Assembly: GCA_002077045.2 (NCBI GenBank)
Contig: KZ111142.1
Coordinates: forward strand, 847,017-911,016
Source of the DNA: Rachicladosporium sp. CCFEE 5018
Lineage: Eukaryota > Ascomycota > Dothideomycetes > Cladosporiales > Cladosporiaceae
DNA length: 64,000 nt
Reading direction: 5' to 3'
Shown: piece by piece, positions 20,642 through 32,254 of the stretch
How the letters are laid out: each line of letters begins with the position of its first letter
How positions within the stretch are numbered: the first letter of the stretch is position 1
Notes under the pieces: generated by a model
Databases searched by the model: none
Told to the model about the DNA's origin: nothing
The model's input: only the letters and a program-made list of their open reading frames with translations
Translations under genes and position numbers: made by a program

Positions 20642-21711
20642 CTAACCTATCGCTATGGGTGCTCCGATCTTTCTGCCAACGATTGCGTCCATGTATAAGC
20701 ACGGCCAGGTATGTAACACACGATAGTTAGTAAATACCCAGTCGCCACGTCGTACCGTCACGCCGACTCCTTGAACCTCAGTATCGCGACTCCGTCCCAT
20801 TACGTCGTCAACGAGGTTGATGAACTCCTGTATGATGGTCAGTAAATATACTTTAGTCCGCGATCTGTTGCCACCATCGACAGCCGTGCGAAAAATTGCA
20901 GACTCACCCTGAATGTCCTCGTCCTCAGGCAAGACACAGAGCCATCATGTGCGTGTATAACTGGAATGATTGGGATCCAGTACGTGAACAGCCATCTCGG
21001 CAGCGTCTCCCAAGACAGCGGAAATCACCAGATGGTCATTAACATGACCAGGCAGAATTCTCCCCACATGGCTGCCAGACTCAATAGACTCCTCTCCTGC
21101 AACTCCAGCACCACGACAGCATCGCTCGTCTCCATAGTACTCTTCAACACCTTCCTCGCAACCTCATCATCAAAATGATGAAACGCCAAACAAAACAACC
21201 TCATAACCTTCGCATCATCGTGCACAAAGCCCGCCTCCTTAGCGAGCTCCTTATCCCCCGGTGTCGTAGGGGAAATAGCAGCGAAAGGCGGATTCGCAGC
21301 ATTGACCGAATTCGGAATAAACGTCAAATTCTCTGACCGCGAAGCATGCAAGATCCAAGCGTCCAGACTCGGATACAGATCTGACAGCAGGAAGGGCACT
21401 TCCTTGTGGCCTGCGCGGCGGCGCTGATCGTTGACAGTGAGTTCTATGAAGGGCGTGGGGCCGCCGGAGCCGGAGCAGAAGTCTATGACTTTCCAGTTTG
21501 GTCCTGAGGTTGAGGTGAGGGAGGTGAGGAGCTCGGCTACTAGTTTGGCGGCGTGGGTGGCGGGTGGGACGGTTTGGAGGTATGGGAGGCGAGTTGTCCA
21601 TTGCGTTGTCAGGGTTTCCTGGAGGGCGGATTGGAGGAATGGTGGGAGGGGGAGGTCGCAAATTTCGAAAAGGTGCCATCGAGTGCCTGGGAGGCGGAGA
21701 TGAGGGAGCAT
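20642..21711 (-). CDS. SAM-methyltransferase-like gene interrupted by an in-frame TGA
   Basis: The N-terminal exon encodes a fungal class I methyltransferase-like protein. Motif I is VIDFCSGSGGPTPFIE, then LLSDLYP, and later FHHFDDEVARKVLKST and VVVLEL. The frame from ATG 21,711 stops at TGA 21,027-21,025 where family context and the neighbouring residues (TIW-stop-FPLSW) suggest Trp. Beyond it the frame stays open through a membrane-like stretch (WLFTYWIPIIPVIHAHDG) to a GTGAGT donor at 20,907. An 80-bp intron (20,907-20,828) leads to a last exon ending at 20,642. Read through, the protein would have 329 residues; stopped, 228. It is either a young pseudogene, a sequencing error or a recoded stop. 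An ATG further upstream (21,795) is in frame but fits less well. Confidence 0.7.
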
Positions 21712-21795
21712 GACGTGGGTCCTCCTCGCGTGGATTCTCGTTGACAGCCGTTTTCTCGGAGGCGTGATCCAGCGTTCTTCGGTATGGAGTCGCAA

Positions 21796-22240
21796 AGACG
21801 CCCTCGACTACGGTGTTGCCTTACAGGGAATGGACGATAGCGATGACCATGACGATGTACTCGCGATATTGAGATGAAACAGCGAGATAGTATACTACCT
21901 TGTCAACGCGTTGGTGGCGGACGGGCCAATGGTAACACAATTCATATACAGAGTGAACGTGGAAGTAATGAGTGGCAAGAAAGCCTGATATGTTGACGTT
22001 GAAGTCGGCTGCAGCTGCCTGTCTTCCGAGTGATTCAATTCCATGCACTGTACTGTAAGATCTACGTACACCCTCTCATCTAGTAATATTCTTGGGTATC
22101 ATGATGCATGAGCCGTCAGCCAAACGCCGGTCCCACATGAACACCAATCCGGACACCTTTTGCCTGGCGGTGCAGGTCTTGCTGATAACAGCGAAGTATA
22201 GTAATCCAAAACGCCTTCAAAACTTTCCCCATGCATTTCA
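21796..22240. other. Intergenic, no gene seen
   Basis: These 445 bp are upstream of the methyltransferase-like gene and downstream of the Ser/Thr-rich protein. No supported feature. Confidence 0.5.
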
Positions 22241-23623
22241 TCACTGCGAGCGCTGCCTCGCTGTCTCGTCTGGCTCGTCATCCGCGATGTGGACATCGGT
22301 CTCCGCGGTCTCGTTCGCCTTCACGGGCCCAAGTGTCCACACCCACTCTCGATCACGCTTTCTACGGCCAGCGACAGGTGTGGCAGGACATGTGTCGCTG
22401 TCCTCCTCATCCTCATCTGCCTCGCGCTTCTCGCCAGTCACTGTTGGCGCCTTGACTGAAAGGTCTCTCTCTGGCTTCTCACCGAGATGTGAAGCTTCGT
22501 CGTCAACTTGATCCCTTGCCTTACTCCGATCACTAGGCGTCAACTCCAGTGTCGAGATCGTCGAGCTCGAAGACTCTATATCTGAGTTGCGGAAGGTGTA
22601 GCGCTCGGTGTGGATCTCCTCCTCCAGCGGCGCCTTGAAGGCGACCTTCTTTGCTGTCGGGAACATGGGTTTCGATTGCGAGAACTGCTTTCGCACGCTT
22701 CTCGTTCGTGGTAGAGGACCGTTGGAGAGTATCGAGGCAGTGTTGAAGGCAAGCTTGTAAGGCACCTCGACTGGAAGGGAGTCGGTGGTCGATGTTGAAG
22801 CGGCGGAGCTTACAGATGAGTGCGAAGAGCCAGGTGCGATGGGTGTCAAAGGCTCTTCGACTGTTGAGATCGGGGAGCTGGAGATGGATAGCGACGAGAG
22901 CACCGGACGATGCGATCGTGTGCCTGGCGTTCGCAGTCGCGTTACGTCCTCATGTGCGTTGCTGAAAGTATTGCACAATGTTGGAGAGGTTGCAGAGAGG
23001 GTTTCGAGTCGTAGACTTGTCGCTTTCTTGCCAAAACCCGACGGGACGGCGCTCGATGTATTGAGCGACAGCTTGGGTCGCTTCGAAGGAGATGGAGCGC
23101 TGAGCATCGTCACATGCTCATATGGCAGAGGTGCTGAAGGCAGCACTGCGACTGACATGGTGTTTGAGGTGGTGGTAGTGGGAGAGGAGGGATGCAGGTC
23201 AGACAGCAGTGCCGATGACCGCGGCATGTAGGAGAGCATGCTCCAGATAGTTGCAAGAAGACGGTCCCTCTGCGGCGCACGCGCTCGCCGCACTAGCAGG
23301 TAATCGGATTGCGAGGTAGTCAGAGGCGTACCGCACGCGCACCCAGGGTCTGACAGGTCTTGTGAGGCGCAAGAATCAGGGCAGAGAGCTGTTGGCCTGC
23401 GCCCCAGATGACAACGACTCGAGGGGAGCCGGTAGGATGAGGTTTTGCTAGTTTCAGAGTGCTCCTTGGATAGCAACACGGCTTCGGGAGAACGAGCTAC
23501 GCCGGGCGCGCTATCGATATAGAATCTTTGCCTTTCCCTGGCGGCTAGCGAGGTCACCGTTGTGGTGGATGATCTGCGCGCCTCGGGGCCTGAAATGGAG
23601 ATGCGACGGGCGGTAGTCGACAC
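22241..23623 (-). CDS. Conserved Ser/Thr-rich protein of unknown function
   Basis: This is a single frame of 460 residues. It is mostly disordered, Ser/Thr/Pro-rich, with a short Cys cluster (CPDSCASQDLSDPGCACG, about residues 80-97). The C-terminal third looks the most constrained: PTAKKVAFKAPLEEEI, a YTFRNSDIESSSSTIS stretch, SDTCPATPVAGRRKRDREWV, then an acidic tail. I recall similar endings in uncharacterised filamentous-fungal proteins but cannot name a function. The basic GRRKRDREW stretch could be a nuclear localisation signal. The true start could instead be a downstream ATG, for example MSVAVLPSAP. Confidence 0.75.
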   Translation of the reverse strand: MSTTARRISISGPEARRSSTTTVTSLAARERQRFYIDSAPGVARSPEAVLLSKEHSETSKTSSYRLPSSRCHLGRRPTALCPDSCASQDLSDPGCACGTPLTTSQSDYLLVRRARAPQRDRLLATIWSMLSYMPRSSALLSDLHPSSPTTTTSNTMSVAVLPSAPLPYEHVTMLSAPSPSKRPKLSLNTSSAVPSGFGKKATSLRLETLSATSPTLCNTFSNAHEDVTRLRTPGTRSHRPVLSSLSISSSPISTVEEPLTPIAPGSSHSSVSSAASTSTTDSLPVEVPYKLAFNTASILSNGPLPRTRSVRKQFSQSKPMFPTAKKVAFKAPLEEEIHTERYTFRNSDIESSSSTISTLELTPSDRSKARDQVDDEASHLGEKPERDLSVKAPTVTGEKREADEDEEDSDTCPATPVAGRRKRDREWVWTLGPVKANETAETDVHIADDEPDETARQRSQ

Positions 23624-25613
23624 TTCGTAAACCCACTCTTTGGGCCAGAGCTATGTGGGTTTGAAGATGAGGTGGTCTTCGAGAAGCTGTGAAGTCTACA
23701 GGAGAGCTTTACGAAGGGTCTACAGGGCAAGCGCCAGCATACCCCAGCGGCATTGTATTACAGACCCATCCTCATAATGCGGCAGCCCATCTGCGCTCCA
23801 CCCAATAGGAAACATTGACCAGCATCGGGCAATCGGCGCTCTAGCTGCTGCAAGACAGAGCGGAAATACGAAGATCGATGGCGACAAAAGCCCGAGCGGC
23901 AAGCACGCAACAAGCCATCGAATAGCGTCGTCGCTTGGTGCACGAACCCCGGCAAGAAACGTCAAGCTATTTTGGGTGATGAAGGGTACAAGGAGACTTT
24001 CCGCGCACACACCACATCGCCTTCACTTTCCCCGATCCATAGCAGTTAAGGCTCAATCGCCGGTAGATCATGTTTGCACAGCAGACAGGACAAACCGAGG
24101 TGCCGGACGAGTCCGGGTCCAGAACGATGGCAAACGCTGATCTTTCGCTGTGTTGAGATGCAAGCATTTCCAAGAACGTGGCTCATTTCGTTGACAGCGT
24201 GGCCAAAGGCGTGTTGCAGGTGCAACCGAGTTTCTTCTTCGTCCGCGTGCGTGTCAGATGTGTGGCGATTGTGGCTTGGGCGCCGTGTCCGCGTGCTCTT
24301 TCACACCCTCTCGTCATGAATCTTGTGTCGTCGAAGACTGACCACGAAGCATAGCGGCAGGTACTACGTACACGAGCCCCACCGGCACGACAGCCGTTTC
24401 AGACTGATCACTGTCATGCAGTGTTGCGGATGCGTGCATGGTGGGATACCTACGATCTCCACACCCTGCCACACTTTGCTAGCCCACGGCGGGACCAGAA
24501 AATAGTTCTTTGTCCGATCTCGACTACCGTGGAAAAAATACTTCGTAATCGGGTGGGAAGACATCTTCTCGGCTGTCGACTGTGGCTATACGAGCACGTG
24601 CGCGGCGGCTTGGTATTGACGACACTCGCCTAGCATGGGAGTGGCGGGCGTTCGCAGAATCGCGATACCAGACTTGCACGATGATGCTGCTGATGATGCC
24701 TTCGCGTATCTGGCGCATGATCGACTTCATCTCGCCATAGGGCCGTCTTACACGCCACTGACAGGACGTCATCTGCTGGTGCTACAGCCAGGCTCACAGC
24801 TGCATGAGGCTGCTGACCCGATGTCTCTTCGACGCGGCTGAGGACAGAGAATGCGAACGTTGGCGACAAGATGGGCGACGTGATCGCTAAGCACGGGTGT
24901 CACGGCCATGAAAAGAACTGGTATGCTGATGCAGATCTCAGGTACGATCTTGCGATCTGGCGCATGCTGCCTTCGACTACTGCATTGTTGCTTCTTCCCA
25001 TATCACGCGCTGCATGTGCGAGCTGACCGCATAATGAGATGGTTCGGCCGCACGGTCCTGCATTCGCGACGATCATATTGATGTTTACGCGCCATCACCA
25101 CCAAATAGCTGTTGCCACGAAGCTGTTGCATCCTCTTCGTCGTTCTGGCACCCACTAGGCTTCGCTGTCGTCGAGTCCGACCTGGCGTAGCTAATCAGGC
25201 GTCCCAGAAGACGCTATGGACCATACATCGGCTCTAGCAACACTCAAGTTCGAGTCGGGCGCTGATGCGTCAGTGACAGGCAAAACAGGTGAACTGAGTG
25301 CATGTCACAGCAATGGCGTAGGCGACGTGATGCGCCATAGGCACACAGCGATTGCATGCGTGCATTTCCATATCCTGGCGAGATGTGACTGTATAGGCTC
25401 GCCCATGCTGGATTGAAGCGCACTACGGTAAAATCTATTTCACTTCTTTATGACTTGCTCCTCATCCATGAGTGTAAAGCCGCTTCATAACACAAAACGC
25501 ATGTGATGGCGCTGCAGCGATTCATCGTCCTCCACTTCACACTCTTCCATGTCTAAGGACATTTCTCATCCTCTATAAGCCTCGCCACCTAAAAGACCGG
25601 GAGCCTCGGCGGT
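23624..25613. other. Two-kilobase gene-poor interval
   Basis: I find no supported gene in these 1,990 bp. Frames are short, overlap on opposite strands and lack splice-consistent continuation. Base composition does not look unusually AT-rich, so there is no sign of a RIP-decayed transposon. A short noncoding RNA or an eroded gene cannot be excluded. Confidence 0.5.
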
Positions 25614-26267
25614 ATGACCACGGCAGATCGCTGTCTCCTGCTGGAGATACCGCCCGAGCTACGCCTCAATATCTACAAGTACCTTGACGGCATCAGCGAC
25701 TACGCCCCCAAGCATCTGGTCGTACACGACAGGGAAGGAAACTTCCGCCTCAAACCCAGTCCACCTGCTCCTGCTATCTACGCAGTTTGCCGCACCATTC
25801 GCAATGAGTGCTTGCCAATCAAGATATCCCATACAAGCTACTCCCTGGACATCCTCGATCACGAGATGATGGTAACACAGAATCAGGACACTCGCCAACG
25901 CCGACTTGAGTACGAGGGTCTTGCGCTGGTATCAGACTGCGCGCCAATCTTCGCTACAAAGGAGGTCACGATATCCATCCAATGTAGCAGGCCCAGAGGG
26001 AAGGCCACGTGCTCCAACATTCTTGCCGCTGTGCCAGAGATTATCTATCTCATTGAAAAGGCGAAGAATGTGCAGAGAGTATGTTTCAGATTGCCGAAGT
26101 CCACTCGGGGCGAGATCTTCGAGCAGCTCTGCAGCATGATCCTGCTGATGCAAAGCGCGGCCAAAGATGTGACGATTGAGGAGTACACTGGCCGAGGGGT
26201 TTGGCGCCGCATGGGCTCGCATGAAGTCCAGCTGTATAGTAATATGGCTGGCACATACGACTTGTGA
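25614..26267 (+). CDS. Small F-box-like (LRR-free) fungal protein
   Basis: The protein has 217 residues and no intron. It opens with LLEIPPELRLNIYKYLDGI, the F-box-like or 2EXR-like helix common in expanded families of small ascomycete proteins. This is followed by AIYAVCRTIRNECLPI, the usual second element (a call to previous contacts of the residue 'C-R-x-I-R-x-E'). The remainder is a globular alpha/beta-looking region without known motifs. Such proteins may recruit substrates to SCF ubiquitin ligases, but most are uncharacterised. The start fits the first ATG of the frame. Confidence 0.75.
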   Translation: MTTADRCLLLEIPPELRLNIYKYLDGISDYAPKHLVVHDREGNFRLKPSPPAPAIYAVCRTIRNECLPIKISHTSYSLDILDHEMMVTQNQDTRQRRLEYEGLALVSDCAPIFATKEVTISIQCSRPRGKATCSNILAAVPEIIYLIEKAKNVQRVCFRLPKSTRGEIFEQLCSMILLMQSAAKDVTIEEYTGRGVWRRMGSHEVQLYSNMAGTYDL

Positions 26268-26513
26268 GAAGCGGGGCGAGTGGTCTTTGCGGACAGCAGG
26301 ATGATGTAGTGGACTGACGTGATACGGAGGTGATCAGCAGATGGGAGTTCAAGGCGGTGTACCACGATGGCTCATTCGCGACAGAATGTCTGGGAGGCTG
26401 GGGAGACACGTTGTGCTTTCACAATGCTGTCCCTATGTATCCAGACCCATCATCACAACTTGCACTGCTTGGGTCTCACTGGCAGGCCACAGCAGCAAAG
26501 GCAGCATCACATC

Positions 26514-26975
26514 TCAGCTCCTCTCCTGCCTCCACTTTGCTCTCAGCTCTCTAGCCTTCCCGACTTCTAGGTAATCTTTCTGCAATTCCACCACGATACT
26601 CTCTATCGCTTTCACGCACTCATTCCTCCCTTCCTTCACAGGAGGGGCTTCCAAATCCAGCTCGTCCCGCCAGACACGGAACGCGCTGCCCTCAGTCTCG
26701 GTCTCGCCGTTCAATTCGTCGGCGTGCTTGATACCGAACGCAGTAGCGCGCTTACGCCAGAGATCGAGCTTGCGCAGTGTCCAGCGGGCATTTACAAGTG
26801 CTGTGGTGGCGAGGTAGAGGACGTGGCGGAGATCAGGCTCTGTGAGATATGTGGAGAGGAGCATTCGAGAGAAAGTAGACCATTTGATCAACTGTGGACG
26901 GGCGAGAGCGGTCTCGAGGTATTGAAGGGGGGTTTCTGATGTGGACATGATCTCCTTGCGCTGTCGATGCGGCAC
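26514..26975 (-). CDS. Small helical protein, unknown
   Basis: The frame gives 153 residues; the likelier start is the internal ATG giving MSTSETPLQYLETALAR. It is mainly helical (IKWSTFSRMLLSTYL, LRHVLYLATTALVNARWTLRKLDLWRKRA), with an acidic loop and a basic Arg/Lys-rich C-terminus. I do not recognise a family. Coding potential is supported by length and amphipathic regularity only. Confidence 0.55.
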   Translation of the reverse strand: MPHRQRKEIMSTSETPLQYLETALARPQLIKWSTFSRMLLSTYLTEPDLRHVLYLATTALVNARWTLRKLDLWRKRATAFGIKHADELNGETETEGSAFRVWRDELDLEAPPVKEGRNECVKAIESIVVELQKDYLEVGKARELRAKWRQERS

Positions 26976-27365
26976 TGATTACATCCTTGCGATGGGATCT
27001 CCGGCAGGTAATATACCTACTGTGATGAAAGTGAAGGGCAAGCAGAGACAATGATGATTGCTGGTCAGCAATCGCTACCACGTTGTAGGGACCAGCTAGA
27101 ACGATTCTGTAGTCGCTTCGTGCTCTGACTGTCTCAGACTTACGTCAGACAATGCCACGACGATTCTAGACCATCTTCGATTGGACTCCGTCCCAGAACC
27201 CTTGGACTCATTCTGCTGTGTCTTGAACGTTGTGGACGTAAACAGTACTCACAGTGAGCGCGATATTACCCACAAGACTTTCCAGACATTTGGACAGGCT
27301 AAGGTAGCCAGTTGGTCATGCAGGACGTTGGAGATGTCGAGCTGTCTATATAGAAATGGTCGGGA
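26976..27365. other. Intergenic, no gene seen
   Basis: These 390 bp lie between two minus-strand genes and show no supported feature. Confidence 0.45.
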
Positions 27366-28161
27366 CTAGACGAGACTGCTTGCGGAGAGCAGTACCAGTG
27401 CGAGGCTCCACAGGCTGTCAAGACTGCTGGCCCTTGTCGGAGCCGCACTTGACGCCGCCGTTGACGAAGTCGTCGATGTCGATGATGCAGCGGTGGCTGT
27501 GTTTTGTACACTGGCACTGGATGTCGAAGCCGCGGCCGCAGGAGTGGTAGAAGTCGCTACCGTGGATGTGGCCGATACCGTCGTTGCGCTCGTTGATGTC
27601 GCATCAGCCGCGCTCGTTGAGGTATCAGCCACGCTAGTCGAACTGGTCCTCGCATCGCTAGCTGTTGAGACAGTGGTCGCTGTATTCGCTGTAGGCGGGA
27701 TGTAGGTAGCGCCTGCGGTCGACGTGAACTCCGACGTAAGCCCGTCCACGACATGGAAGTTGCCACTGTTGAAGCCTCCAATCTTGCCACCATTTTCATC
27801 GAGGTGCGCCAGCTCGAAATGCAAAGGCAGGCCACCGTCCACGATACGCTTTGCTTGCCAATTCCATGTCTGGAAACCGGGGCTGAGGTGTACTGTCGGA
27901 TGTTAGCAGTCGGCCTCCCTTATATTGCAAGCAAATCCCACCATAGACATCCTTCGGTAGAAAGCCCGTTTCCGTCTGCTGCCAAAGCACCAAGTTCGAC
28001 TGGGCGAAGGTGGTGTTCCAGGATACCTGCAGAGTGAAGCCCGTCGGAACGTACAGATCAGCTGGCGCTATGGCGGGGAAGTAGAACTGGTCGGTGGCGG
28101 CCACGAGGCTGCAGAGCTCCAGTAGGACATGTGCGACAAGCACACGCATTGGTGCCACCAT
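27366..28161 (-). CDS. Secreted Ser/Thr-rich, GPI-anchored cell-wall protein
   Basis: The protein has 248 residues. Exon 1 is 28161-27942 and exon 2 is 27892-27366, with a 49-bp intron (GTGGGA donor, CTAAC branch, ACAG acceptor). An N-terminal signal peptide (VLVAHVLLELCSLVAA) precedes a beta-rich ectodomain. That domain has the layout GFTLQVSWNTTFAQSNLVLWQ then FHVVDGLTSEF, resembling the Ig-like N-terminal domain of Kre9/Knh1-type fungal wall proteins. A long Ser/Thr/Ala repeat-like stalk (about 130-225) follows, suited to O-mannosylation. The hydrophobic end (LWSLALVLLSASSLV) fits a GPI-attachment signal. It should sit at the plasma membrane or wall. Confidence 0.83.
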
Positions 28162-28868
28162 GGTGAATAATTTGAGTCGTTCTAGTGAGAGACAAGGCTG
28201 AGATCAAAAGTAGGTAGTAGCGCTACATAGATGAAAGCGAGGGAGACCAGGTACTTATCTCTCGATACGACCAAGGCTCGACGAGATGCCTCAATAGCCT
28301 GCAATGCCATATGAGTAGTAGCTGAGGCGGACATCATATCTCATCAAATGCCGTAATTGGAGGCGATCTCATGAATCGGACCTAGCGTTCAGCCTTGCGC
28401 GCGCAGATTGGTTGGGGAACAGAGGCGGGACAACGCCACATACCAACACTGCCCAGATTAAAGGCGCAGTGAAGCATTGACTGTGCGATTTTGAATCGCG
28501 ACGCACCTAATGCGTACTGAATGTTGTATCTTCAACACGAACAGGCGAACGCCAAAATCCGTCGCTTTGATGAAGTGAAGTTGACTTTATGGATGCCAAG
28601 CTTCTCTACAGCATCGCGCCTGCCTGGTGACAAACACCTCGTGTGCAGCCATAAAATACAGGAGATCATCGGCGTTCTCTCTTCCGATACAACCAAGCAA
28701 GGTCAATTCTATATCGCTGGTTCAGACCCTCGACCGTAGCTTCGGGATCAGGTGACTTGAGCGAGATGTACGGGTACATTATAGCTGTAAGTGATGCGGA
28801 GCCTGGATCGATCGCGTCGAGTTGTCAACTTCCAGGTCGCACAACATAACCATCCGGCGCGCCAGCCT
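28162..28868. other. Intergenic, no gene seen
   Basis: These 707 bp lie upstream of the wall-protein gene and downstream of the Nudix gene. No supported frame, RNA or repeat. Confidence 0.5.
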
Positions 28869-29422
28869 TCAGATCTTCTTGATACTGCTCCTCTCCAACG
28901 CCTCCAGCAGCTCCGGCCTGTCAGCCAGCCGACTCCTCGCCTCTGCATAGCTCATCCACATCCTGCTCCTCTTATGCGCTTCTGGCCACGTCTCCTCCTC
29001 CTTCGTAACCCTGACCTCAAACCACCTGTACAGAGCTCGTGGCGCATGTGGCCCGCCCTTCTTGATCTGCTCGTCCGTCCTCTTCTCATCCACAAATCCC
29101 AGGTCCTTTTCAATGGCGGAGTGGATCCCGGCTTCCTCCCAGGCTTCGCGGCAGGCTGCTTCAGCTTCAGAGGGTTCGTCGGCTTCCCAGCCGCCTTTGG
29201 GAAGGACCCAGCCTTTGCGAGAAGAGGACTGGATGAGGAGGACTTGGTCTTTCGATGGGGAGAGAGGGACGACGCCAGCTACTAGACGTTCTCCTTGAGG
29301 GCCGTATCTAGCGACCGTGTGAGTGATCCACCAATGAGGTCCATGTCTAGCTTTGCAAACCTTTGGTTATCTCTGCCAACACGTGCCTCCATTGACCTCT
29401 CGGGCTGCTTCTCTTGAGCCAT
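28869..29422 (-). CDS. Diphosphoinositol polyphosphate / diadenosine Nudix hydrolase (Ddp1/Aps1-like)
   Basis: The protein has 166 residues. Exon 1 is 29422-29361 and exon 2 is 29307-28869, with a 53-bp intron (GTTTGC donor, CTAG acceptor). The Nudix box is complete: GGWEADEPSEAEAACREAWE followed by EAG, matching G-x5-E-x7-R-E-x2-E-E-x-G. The start region (SMEARVGRDNQRYG, then ERLVAGVVPL) and the KKGG loop match the DIPP/Ddp1/Aps1 group. That group hydrolyses diphosphoinositol polyphosphates and ApnA in the cytosol or nucleus. The intron splits an Arg codon (AG|A). Activity on polyphosphate is also known for this group. Confidence 0.92.
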
Positions 29423-30420
29423 TGTGACGAAGCTTCGTCTCGGAACGACTTGGTGTCTGACCAAGGAGACTCCACCGAAGTGTCGAATGAACTTCTGCGA
29501 CAACACCGTAACGACAGTACCGGGCCCAGTCAATTCCTTCACTTTGCTAGGCAAACACGCGACCAAGCACGTGCACACACCTGAGGCAACGATCGACCTG
29601 CTCAACCTGTCTTACGACGATGAACAAGGCAATGCAACCTCTGCAGGCTAGTAGAAGGAGGAAGGCTGTGCTTGCGCGGCATGTTGAAGGAAGTGATGTC
29701 GGGGCGGTGCGGGAAAAGAAAGGGCGGAGGAGGTAGAAATACTACGGTTGCTCCACCGCAAGTAGCGTCGTGGGCTAAAAGGTTCTCGCGTGGGACCGAA
29801 CTTACCGTGCGCGCACATGCCGCGCTAGAGAACAGGAGAGAAACGATACTTCGCGTGATGGCTTGCGATGCTGAGGTGAACACGTTCCTCGGGTCGCCAT
29901 GCGGTCGGACGCGGCGTTGGACTCGCGTGACCAATTTTCCCAGCCTCTTGCCCCACGTCAGTGCTCGTGTGCGACGCTTTGCGATGACTTTGCCTCCAGA
30001 GCAGCTCCCAGCGAGACTGTCGCGGAAGGTTGGCCCCTGAAGCCAAGTCACTCGCGAACATTGCTGGTAAACATCGTTGGGCGACTCGCCTCAGTAATGC
30101 CTCCTTCCTAGATGTGGTCGCTACAGTGAAAAGCCAACGTCACTCCACAGCGTGGGGGTCGCACCTGCAGGTAGGGACGGCCTCTGTCAATGTTCATCAA
30201 TCACCATGTAGGACAGTAAGACCATTCCCTTCCCTCCAACGACTCCCTACCACGATTTCGACTTCTCGCGGCCTGTCGGTCTCACGAATCCCATGATTGC
30301 AGCACCTTCGCAACGTTGATCGATCGCATGGAGACAGTCTGAAAACAATACCCCACGCCACATCCGCATACAACGAAGCTCTAGGATCAAGAAAGCCCGT
30401 CTGTCCATCCAACGCCCACG
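29423..30420. other. Intergenic, no gene seen
   Basis: These 998 bp separate the divergent Nudix and ATE1 genes and must hold both promoters. Frames of 100-150 codons occur on both strands at 29,600-30,060. They overlap each other, and their Arg/Ser-rich translations look non-biological. Confidence 0.5.
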
Positions 30421-32254
30421 ATGCAGGTCGCCGGCGCCACAGAAGAGCCCCAAACACTTTTAACGCCTATAGGTAGGTCGTAGCTGTCCCAATCACCACT
30501 GCTCGTTGCAGCTCGTGGTCTTGTGCAACGTGGGTGGATGGCATGCTCCACGCTGGAGGCTTCTATGTCGTGCATGAACGCTGGATAGAGATGTCTACGC
30601 ATTTTAAGCGCCGACTGACATCGTCACAGGATACCAGCCCGGTGATTGTGGCTACTGCAAAGATGCAGACTCAGGTCGGCGCGCTCCCGATTCCCGTGCG
30701 TCTACTTGCACTGCATGAGCTATGACCCTCCAACAGCATATCAACTTGTATTACTTCGACGCTAGCGACAACGAACAACATAGGATGAGACTCTCATAGA
30801 GCTAACATCGCGCAGGAGCCTCATACTATGCCACGTCGAAGTCGCTGGCCCCAGAGCACTACCAGATTCTCATGGACAGAGGATGGAGACGGTATGGCTC
30901 ACCGACATCGACGCTATGAGCTCAGCAATATTTGCAGATTAGCTCATACAGCTTTTCAGATCTGGCAGTCTCCTCTACTTGCCTGATGCCGCAAGGTCAT
31001 GCTGTCCCCACTATACCATAAGGTAGGTTCATCCACGATCCGACATAGGGCACAGGTAGTGACTGACATCGTAGATTACCAGCCTCCCAGTTCCGCGCTG
31101 GTAAGGACCAACGGCAAACACTCCATAGATGGAATCGATATGTGCTTGGCGAGAAGTACACGAAAGCCCTCTCAGCAAGGCCCAGGACCAAGGAGTAAGC
31201 TACTTAGGGGGACATCAACTTGCATCACAAGCGCTGACACGACCGTAGAAACAAGGCACGAGATAAGGACGTCTTCGAGCTCTCTACTGCAGTTCACGCA
31301 TCCGAGACCTCAAAGCTACCCTCCGACATCGAAACCAAACCCGATCACACCTTCGAAGTAAAGCTCGAACACGACACCTTCACAAACGAGAAATTCGACC
31401 TCTTCTCTGACTATCAACAAAACGTCCACCACGAATCTCCCACCGAGACGACCAAGTCTGGCTTCCGTCGCTTCCTCTGCGAATCCACTCTCCAACGTCG
31501 CACAGATCCCAACGGCAAACGTCTTGGAAGCTACCATCACTGCTACCGCCTCGACGGCCGGCTGATCGCCATGTCCGTCCTCGATCTCCTGCCTCACGCC
31601 GTGAGTGGCGTGTACTTCATCTACCACCGCGACTTCGAAAAGTGGAGCCTTGGGAAGCTTTCTGCGCTGCGGGAGCTGGCTTTGGCGTTGGATGAGGGGT
31701 ATGAGTACTACTATATGGGCTACTATATTCACAGCTGCATGAAGATGCGGTATAAGGGGACTTATAAGCCACAGTACGTGCTTGACTTTGACAATCTGGA
31801 GTGGGATCTGTTGGACGATCGGATGAAGGAGCTAATGGAGAAGAGGAAATGGGTCAGCATGTCAAGGGAGCGCGTTCTCCTGCGCGCTCAAGCAAGTAGC
31901 AGCAGCTCCGAGGACTCGGATCTCGTCATCGTCACCGAGAGCGGCGAGAAGAAGCACGACGTCGCAGATTTCTACCCCACCTACCAACACCCCCCAGCTC
32001 TTGAAGCCACCAACTCAGGCCTCTCCCTCATCACACTTGGCATGCCAGGCGTCATGCTCGACCCACCTCCCAATCTTGGGCGCATGCGTCTGCGTCTCGG
32101 ACCCGCAACGCCAATCATGCGCATGGACGATATCGTGGCTTGGACCATGGGTCATGTGAAGGACAGAGCGACGATCAAGGGTATCGTGGCAGAGCTGGCG
32201 GCTTGTTTGGGAGAGGAGATGACGCGCAAGGTTGTCGTGGACTTTGGTCGATAG
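30421..32254 (+). CDS. ATE1: Arginyl-tRNA--protein transferase
   Basis: Six exons join in frame to 460 residues: 30421-30472, 30630-30695, 30816-30891, 30960-31022, 31075-31194 and 31249-32254. Introns are 157, 120, 68, 52 and 54 bp. The N-terminal domain shows CGYCK (Cys24, Cys27), RRAPDSRASYYA, HYQILMDRGWRRSG and RSCCPHYTIR (Cys79, Cys80). These cysteines are the conserved ATE cluster. The C-terminal domain shows SGVYFIYHRDFEKWSLGKLS and YYMGYYIHSCMKMRYKG. The enzyme transfers arginine from tRNA to proteins with N-terminal Asp or Glu, marking them for the N-degron pathway. The C-terminal 150 residues are less conserved in kind. Confidence 0.95.

Noticed and set aside
23624..25613. Possible decayed transposon in the gene-poor interval
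   Set aside because: No terminal repeats, no transposase or reverse-transcriptase motifs, and no AT-rich RIP signature are visible.
29602..30051. Overlapping frames of about 120-150 codons on both strands
   Set aside because: They oppose each other, lack splice or family support, and sit between two divergent, well-supported genes.
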